A DNA stretch of 64,000 nucleotides, from the NCBI GenBank assembly GCA_047495785.1, contig JBLDXI010000078.1, forward strand, positions 27,985 to 91,984, in the 5' to 3' direction. This document shows, in pieces, positions 56,998-64,000 of this stretch (the stretch's first letter is position 1; each line of letters starts with the position of its first letter). The position numbers and the translations under genes were made by a program. The notes beneath the pieces were generated by a model. The model did no database searches, was not told the DNA's origin, and was given only the letters and a program-made list of their open reading frames with translations. The stretch comes from Lepidodermella squamata (Eukaryota; Gastrotricha).

Positions 56998-58645
56998 TTA
57001 TTGAGTTTTATTAATTTTGTTGATTTCGAGCTTGTAAGATAGTAGATAATTCCGTGGGTTGCCAGCCGCCAAAATGGTTAAATGGGTTTCATGGGTTAAA
57101 ATTACAGCTAATTTTCCCCCATGTCGAGTGAATAATATCGATTTCGCGAGCGAGCGTAGCGAGCGAGCGCAATTTTTGTGGATCTTAACATAGGAACACA
57201 CCAGCTCGAAAATCCTACTTCGCACACTGGGCACGATTTCACCCAAACCACACACGCCAAACGTACAGTTTATACAAATGTGTCTCACAGTGGGCTGCAG
57301 GCTGTAGAATGACGCCATTTCGCCAAAACCACTCCGCGCAATCACGAGTTCATCCATGCGTGTAAGAGCGTGGAAGTCGAGAAATGTCCGCGCGTAGAAC
57401 AGCCAGTGCTCTCCTTCATCTTTCGGTGCACTTAATTCAGAGTGATGGGCCTCGAGTTCAGGGCATCGATCGCTCGTTGATACGATGTCGATTTCGATCG
57501 ATCGATCATTGACTTTTTGTAAAATCGATTTTTCTATAACTTGACGAGTTTCCTTCAACATCTTGTCTGTTGTTAGAAAAATGATAAATTTCGATCTATT
57601 AGCAGCTAAAATTTGGTTAGCAACCATATCGCCGTAACATGAGACTTCTTCAGGCTGCATGTATAATTCTTCACCGTCACCCAATCGAACTTGAACCCCG
57701 ATTTTGTAAGATTCGTTCCACCTGGCTGCATCCATCATTTAGACAATGGTGGAATAGTTCCGCCAATTCATCACGCGGGCGAGGTAGCAAAATCCTAAAC
57801 GCTGTTGTGACTAAGAAGGATCCATCGATTCTCAAAGCTGAAGTTCGATCGATAATAGGCTTCAAAATTTGCCGAAAAAACGAGTTTACGTCCGGATTCT
57901 TCATCAATGCAAAAATTGGAACCATTGAATTTGTGTTGAACGATGCAAGATCGATTTTCTCAATGTATTGCATAAAGCCGGTGTCATTGATCATCTTGTA
58001 AATTTCAGCCTCTCCTCGGCTGTTCAGCAATCTGAAAATTTGCGTTGAATTTTCGACATTTTTCACGATTTCTTCCAATTTTCTGTTGTCGTATAAATCG
58101 ACTGGGAAATATTCAGTTAGCAGATAAGGAGTTGACCAATTTAAAATAAATGACCGACGGAGGGCTATCGATAGATAAAAGGTCCCTATAAGGCCTCGCA
58201 GGCGATCGGCAAATCCTCCACAAACATATCCATCAATGCATCGGAATTCAATAATCTGTGAAAATTCGAAAATCGGCGGTAAAATTCAAAACTAAAATAT
58301 TGACTGTAACATAAATTCTAATCTTACCTTTGGCTGCGAAAATTGAGGCGAATCACTCAATGATTGCCGGATTTCCGTTATAAATTCTCGCTGTATAATT
58401 TCATCTAGAATATCAGCCTGCTTGTTTCTTAGTTCAAGGTCATTCCGGTAGTCTGAAATAGATGATGAATCATCAAAACCATCAGACGCTTTGCTGAACA
58501 GTTTTTCGGCCGAAAAATCGTCAGCATCCTTGAACCTCGAAAATGTGTGGAAAACGACTTTACTCGAACAATTCCATTTGTAGACTGCAACAACAACGGT
58601 GGTGGCAGAGATGAGCGATAATTCAGGTTTCGTATTCGCATACAC
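56998..58645 (-). pseudogene. Fucosyltransferase-like paralogue, frameshifted
   Basis: Exons 58645-58328 and 58254-56998. Motifs match the gene at 10.2-12.0 kb: GGFADRLRG, LLPRP.DELA.LF, IGVQVRLGD and ARSGFGEMASFYSL. The frame breaks once near 57735-57745, where LFHHCLN continues in another frame as MDAARWNESYKIGVQ. The gap is too short for an intron. The N-terminus is uncertain: the frame opens with GTG, while an ATG at 58722 in another frame starts a good membrane anchor (MILSVFILFIFLLFS) but soon stops. The C-terminus runs into a MITE end at 57181-57232. These three defects suggest a decaying gene, though a sequencing error could explain one of them. Confidence 0.7.
57181..57232. mobile_element. 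MITE terminus inside the fucosyltransferase-like exon
   Basis: ATCCTACTTCGCACACTGG is the family terminus seen at 3996, 15076 and 30676. It directly follows the last residues shared with the intact paralogue. Confidence 0.65.
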
Positions 58646-58933
58646 CGAACCTTGGAAGATCGAGTAAATCCTTAGGTAGAAAACAGTAAGAAAATGAACA
58701 AGATGAATACGCTGAGAATCATGAAAAAATAAACACGTTTTTTTTTATAAAAATAATGAAATTGCAAAGGAAAAAAGGTGTATCAAAGAACAACAGCTGA
58801 GAAACTTAATGATCATAACGACTTATTACAAACTATGACATCAACCGAGCCATGGGTCAAATCAACAATTTCGCGAACGATGGCGAAATAGTTAATACAA
58901 GAATAATTTGCAAGATTGTTGTGCGCCGTGCAA

Positions 58934-59330
58934 ATGACATTGCTTCAATTCAATATTCTGCTTCCTTTGGTAATTTCAGCGAGCTGTCGCATAAGTTGGA
59001 AGCACATCGAAGATGATCCGCTGCCAATCGGTCTTCGAACCGACGATTTCGGATTTCGTACCCGAGATGGGCAGTTAAGACGAAAGATTCTTATATGAAC
59101 CAACATTCAGTGTCTGCAAGCTTCGTTGCAACTTCACCTACTTCATTGTATACGATGCGGCCCGCCAGAAATGCGCCTTTGAATACGGCTCATGCCGCGA
59201 AACATACGTATGCGGCCTGTCTTTCCTCTCGTTTGCGTTGTGTCGCAAAACTTGCGTTCGGGAAAGCAACTCATCGTGGAACATATCCATGCTTACCTTT
59301 GGAAATAATAACATTGAAAATGGTGTTTAA
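58934..59330 (+). pseudogene. Signal peptide followed by an out-of-frame Kunitz-like domain
   Basis: The ATG at 58934 begins MTLLQFNILLPLVISASC, a good signal peptide, and runs to a stop at 59098. In the next frame, from about 59084 to 59330, comes LYEPTFSVCKLRC, then IVYDAARQKCAFEYGSC and ALCRKTC, resembling a BPTI/Kunitz inhibitor (C..F.Y..C and C-x3-C end). Spacing between the third and fourth cysteines is one short. A one-base shift around 59075-59090 would link the two parts. I see no intron that would do so. It is either a frameshifted gene or a sequence error. Confidence 0.5.
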
Positions 59331-59578
59331 ATTCAACTCGGATCAGTTGATATCTGAAACGTTGTCATATTCTCTGGAATTAATTGTTAGTAAAACATTC
59401 GCCCGCACAACATTGATATACAGAATTAGAAAACTCGCCAGGGTTGGGGTTTATACAGACATTTCAAAATTCGGTTTATATGCACATAATGCAAAAATGG
59501 GTATTTTACTCAAAGCTCTCCTTAACCGTATCCCTAGTTGCATTTTAAGTTGCACCACGTGATTCTGCGTGAAAAACC

Positions 59579-61463
59579 GCATAGTTTGATGTGCGACGGA
59601 GAGAAAAATAGGTAGGTCAGTGTATTTTTGTGCACGTCTAACTCCGCCGGGCTCGGGCATTGGCATGGTACCCGAGCGAAAAGAGCGATGGTCTTACGCA
59701 TGGTTGTTGAGGTCCACGCCAAATTTAGGGGTTCCACACTAGGACAGTCCAATTACGGCGAGAACCCAACGTTTTCGCCGTGCTCGGGCCGACACCTCGA
59801 CTGGCACGTGTGCAGTTTTTTTTAAATCCTCAATCATTGTGCACGACATCGCGAGCTTTGCAATCGTAATAATTTATACCATTTTAATGTGTATAAAATG
59901 CCATCCCTGTGAATTGCCATGTTGATGACCACAAGGTGAAATCCACATCGAGGCATCCGAATCTGATATCGTAAAATTCATGGCGATTATGCACATTTCA
60001 GAAAAACCGATTTTCGATAATCGATATCGATTGATTATTGATTTTTGGCCAATTACTTTTCCCCGACCGGGAAAATAAATCCAGATTTGGATTCGATGTG
60101 GATTTCACCTTGTGGTCAACATGGCAACTCACAGGGATGGCATTTTATTCACATTAAATGGCGATTTATTTTATATATTGTCGACATTTCACGATTGTCG
60201 ACTTTAAATGTGACATATCCACCTTATTCGGGGTCTGCGTCTTGGTGCTATCCATCCGAATGGAGGAGTCCAGGTGTAAATCTTATTTAGAAGGCTGTCT
60301 TCTTCGTATTCTCTAGATCCAATGACTTGCCCTAAATATCTAAGGCGCTGTTTTTCGCTGGCAGATGAGGCTTGAACTGGACCGCAATAAAGATATAGTT
60401 GAAGAAGCATGGCGCACGGCTCAGGAACGGCTAGAACAACCAACTTTTTCTAATAAATTGGAGCAGGTGATGGACCAGAAATTAATTGATGTAGATTGGA
60501 CAGCTTCAGCTGAGGATGTGTGGCCAAAACTAAAGACGCTGGAGGCGGAAAGTACAAAATTCTGCGGGAAAAAACGAGTTAGGAAAAATGGTAAGCGAAC
60601 TAGGTGGTGGGGCAATAAAACTAGGAAAAAAGCAGCGGCGAAAAAGCGGAAATTTAAACTGTTCGCGAAGGGAAGGAAACGGTTAGATGCACTCGGCGTT
60701 GCTACAAGCGCAGATGTGGAGAAAATGTGGGACGTTTACGTTTAAGAGCGAAAAGAAGGTTATAAGTTATAGAACAGGCTAAGGACGATGTCAAAAATCT
60801 CAGAGATAAGCCTCAGGAAGCACAGTCGTTCTCCTGGCATCTAAAAGCTTCTCTAACTAAGGGTCGGGCAAGCATGCCTATAAAATTGTAATAGAAGACG
60901 AAATGGGAGTATTTTATCCCGCAAAATTTAAGTAGCCGACAGATGGAGACGTTATTTTATGGGAGTTGTAGATGGGGTGGAAATCTTAGGTGAGAAAATC
61001 AATAAATTGAACGAAAATTCAGAATTTCTAGTAATTTGAAACGCGCGTCATTAAACCAATAACACGCAACGAGATTCAGCTCGCAATTTCAAGGAAAGAC
61101 GACTTGTTCAGGGTGATGTATGCGCTGGGCGCCCCTCAAGAGGTATGCCAATTACGGTATTTTCTTGACACAGTCAGAGCTTATTACGATGGCAAAGCTC
61201 GCGATGTCGTGCACAATGATTGAGGATTTAAAAAAAACTGCACCACGTGCCAGTCGAGGTGTCGGCCCGAGCACGGCGAAAACGTTGGGTTCTCGCCGTA
61301 ATTGGACTGTCCTAGTGTGGAACCCCTAAATTTGGCGTGGACCTCAACAACCATGCGTAAGACCATCGCTCTTTTCGCTCGGGTACCATGCCAATGCCCG
61401 AGCCCGGCGGAGTTAGACGTGCACAAAAATACACTGACCTACCTATTTTTCTCTCTGCCGCAC
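59579..61463. mobile_element. TIR element containing inverted LINE fragments
   Basis: Inverted terminal regions of about 270 bp (59579-59855 and 61188-61463) share GGACTGTCC, GGGTTCTCGCCG and CCGGCGGAGTTAGACGTG. A second, truncated, inverted copy of the left 1.05 kb runs 62960-64000 to the window edge. The interior holds LINE-derived sequence. Confidence 0.75.
60204..60745. pseudogene. Head-to-head LINE fragments
   Basis: On the minus strand at about 60375-60204, RLRYLGQVIG...RRRPRIRW resembles the end of a non-LTR reverse transcriptase (YLG.V and GRP..RW motifs). On the plus strand from 60365 to 60745, EEAWRTAQERLEQPTF ... KRTRWWGNKTRKKAAAKKR resembles the endonuclease-to-transcriptase linker (RWWN..V..A...K). 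The two meet around 60365. The same junction is repeated in the 62960-64000 copy. No catalytic domain is complete. Confidence 0.5.
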
Positions 61464-61859
61464 TCGTTGCAACGCCAGGATATAGTGAGGGGTGAGAGCT
61501 ACTTCAGACTGAGCTTTGGATGACATCAAATGAAAAGCATCGACTAAAGCATCTCTAAAGCAGCCAAAGTAATTAAAAAAGACTCCAGGACATCGCACTG
61601 CATGGGCGAAACGAATGGATATCATGAGACATTTTATTCCTGTTTCATCACGCTTATATCACATTTTCTCACAATCTGGCTGTTCTTTCACTCGTAATGC
61701 GTACGGCTCGTTAAGGGGGTTTACAGAATGTCTCCAAGAAATTGTCGCTGACAAAGTGTCTTCGCTTGAGCCCAACAGCTGGCTGTAGTCAGATTCCCGC
61801 TAGTCGTGAGTTGGACGCCTGAAAAACTCGAATAGACAAATTCAATTGCTGTAATTCCA

Positions 61860-62860
61860 GCTCTTACCATTGGCCCCCACTTGACTCGCCGGCATTCCAG
61901 CGCCCAGTTGGATATCGCCTTCTGCATTTATCCACGCGTAGGAACTAGCGTCACTCGATAAACGGCGACCAGCTATCCACACGGGCCGTTGTACCCACCG
62001 TTTTCATCAATTGCCTGCAACGCTGCGTCGTACAAAGCTTTATCCTTCAGAATTGCCAATTTCTTGTGATCGTTAGCCTCGCAGTAGGTTAAAGCTACGT
62101 CCCAGGTCATGGTGGAGCTTATAACGGCGTAGTATCCCTATTTCGCGATAAAACCTCAAATATTCTCGAAGCAATTTTAAAAAATTACGTCCGTCGTTTC
62201 GCAAAGAATGCCGAGATTTGAGTTGCATGGATTGGCGTTGAAGCCTTCGCGAGCTTCGAAGTAATTCAATGTCAGACCTATGAGTAAAGCCTTGAATTAA
62301 TCGATGCTTGACAGGCTATCAACTCACATTCTCCATCACCTGGCTGGTCGGGCTCGAAACCAGCTGGAATGCCCCTCCATTCCACTGGTGAATCGTTAAT
62401 CCACGTGAACGGGGACGCGAAACCGATGAATGTAGGCTCGGAGATCAGTGCCTTCGCTGCGTCGAAATCAGCTTGGGTCGGAGGACAGCGGGTCGGAACC
62501 ATTTGCTGAAGCAATAATTGATCCCACCAAAGAAAGTTCCCGAATCCGGTGACAGGTTGTACTTGCTATTGGGAAGGCACTGAGAAGCTTTTTCGTGGTT
62601 AATCATCTAATTACCAATTTCGCAGTTGTCGCCCATCCAGCCTCCGGCGCAGCTGCATCGACCCGCGTCGAAGCACTTGCCCGGCTCGGGGTTAATGCAC
62701 TTCGCGTCGCACGGTGCTGATAGAGATTTCGAATTCAAATATTAGTTGGATGACTAGCTCTTCAACTTACCAACCGATCGCTCGCAAATCATTTTCGCCT
62801 TCGAAGTCACTACATCGGTTTTCAGCTCGCCATCGGACGTCAGTTTCACCCCTTGACCGA
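61860..62860 (-). pseudogene. Decaying EGF/C-type lectin gene
   Basis: In transcript order: a lectin C-terminal piece (about 62860-62775, TSKAKMICERS), an EGF-like exon 62716-62615 (CDAKCINPEPGKC ... CSCAGGWMGDNC), a lectin piece about 62560-62327 (YCFSK, FIGFASPFTWINDSPVEW), and another lectin domain 62140-61870 (GYYAVISSTMTWDVAL, VWIAGRRL, YAWINAEG). Frames shift between YNG and VWIAGRR and after YCFSK, where no intron fits. It was probably a secreted multi-lectin protein. It lies between the two copies of the TIR element. Confidence 0.6.
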
Positions 62861-62959
62861 ATAATCAATTTTCAGACTCTTTACATTCGAATACTCGCGA
62901 TTAATTTTGGTCTAAAAACGTACCGGCGTTTTGTTTCAAGCCGATGGTTCACCAGATTT

Positions 62960-64000
62960 CCAAGTTTTATTGCCCCACCACCTAGTTCGCTACCATTTTT
63001 CTAACTCGTTTTTTCCGCAGAATTTTGTACTTTCCGCCTCCAGCGTCTTTAGTTTTGGCCACACATCCTCAGCTGAAGCTGTCCAATCTACATCAATTAA
63101 TTTCTGGTCCATCACCTGCTCCAATTTATTAGAAAAAGTTGGTTGTTCTAGCCGTTCCTGAGCCGTGCGCCATGCTTCTTCAACTATATCTTTATTGCGG
63201 TCCAGTTCAAGCCTCATCTGCCAGCGAAAAACAGCGCCTTAGATATTTAGGGCAAGTCATTGGATCTAGAGAATACGAAGAAGACAGCCTTCTAAATAAG
63301 ATTTACACCTGGACTCCTCCATTCGGATGGATAGCACCAAGACGCAGACCCCGAATAAGGTGGATATGTCACATTTAAAGTCGACAATCGTGAAATGTCG
63401 ACAATATATAAAATAAATCGCCATTTAATGTGAATAAAATGCCATCCCTGTGAGTTGCCATGTTGACCACAAGGTGAAATCCACATCGAATCCAATCTGG
63501 ATTTATTTTCCCGGTCGGGGAAAAGTAATTGGCCAAAAATCAATAATCAATCGATATCGATTATCGAAAATCGGTTTTCTGAAAATGTGCATAATCGCCA
63601 TGAATTTTACGATATCAGATTCGGATGCCTCGATGTGGATTTCACCTTGTGGTCATCAACATGGCAATTCACAGGGATGGCATTTTATACACATTAAAAT
63701 GGTATAAATTATTACGATTGCAAAGCTCGCGATGTCGTGCACAATGATTGAGGATTTAAAAAAAACTGCACACGTGCAGTCGAGGTGTCGGCCCGAGCAC
63801 GGCGAAAAACGTTGGGTTCTCGCCGTAATTGGACTGTCCTAGTGTGGAACCCCTAAATTTGGCGTGGACCTCAACAACCATGCGTAAGACCATCGCTCTT
63901 TTCGCTCGGGTACCATGCCAATGCCCGAGCCCGGCGGAGTTAGACGTGGCACAAAAATACACTGACCTACCTATTTTTCTCTCCGTCGCACATCAAACTA
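62960..64000. mobile_element. Truncated inverted copy of the TIR element
   Basis: Reverse complement of 59579-60627, including the LINE junction and terminal region. It starts abruptly at about 62960 and continues to the window end (TTTGATGTGCGACGG side). Confidence 0.85.

Overview
The window comes from an invertebrate metazoan nuclear genome. The genes are split by canonical introns, many only 40-60 nt long, with TTTTCAG-type acceptors. There are secreted multidomain proteins, Cys-loop channels, a class C GPCR, and dense DNA transposons. The intron style would suit a nematode or an appendicularian, but nothing here fixes the phylum. All exon joins were made by eye from splice sites, reading phase and paralogue alignment.

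Layout. 1.2-1.9 kb: a two-finger C2H2 protein. 2.3-8.8 kb: two tandem nicotinic-like channel genes (minus) with MITEs between and around them. 10.2-12.0 kb: a type II membrane fucosyltransferase-like enzyme. 12.7-14.6 kb: a gene built only from two copies of the ankyrin tail of glutaminase. 15.8 kb: a 65-residue secreted peptide. 17.1-20.8 kb (minus): one gene encoding trypsin-CCP-CCP-CCP-trypsin; its signal peptide carries a 34-bp palindromic transposon footprint. 23.2-29.1 kb: a GABA-B-like receptor split in transmembrane helix 3 by a complete PIF/Harbinger transposon that carries a transposase and a MADF protein. 30.9-45.2 kb: a cluster of a cysteine-rich secreted family (three genes that read through and three relics), with a C-type lectin and a small secreted helical protein among them. 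47.1-49.5 kb: a degenerate kinase with ankyrin repeats. 50.7-52.0 kb: a hAT-like non-autonomous element. 52.2-55.9 kb: an intact-looking MULE with a 9-bp target duplication. 57.0-58.7 kb: a frameshifted second fucosyltransferase-like gene. 58.9-64.0 kb: a Kunitz-like fragment, a TIR element holding head-to-head LINE pieces, and a decaying lectin gene.

Two themes stand out. One is secreted-protein families evolving by exon and module duplication: the cysteine-rich family, the protease chain, the glutaminase-tail ankyrins, and the lectins. The other is transposons rewriting host exons: one supplies a stop codon, one adds in-frame codons to a signal peptide, one splits a receptor, and one extends a glycosyltransferase.
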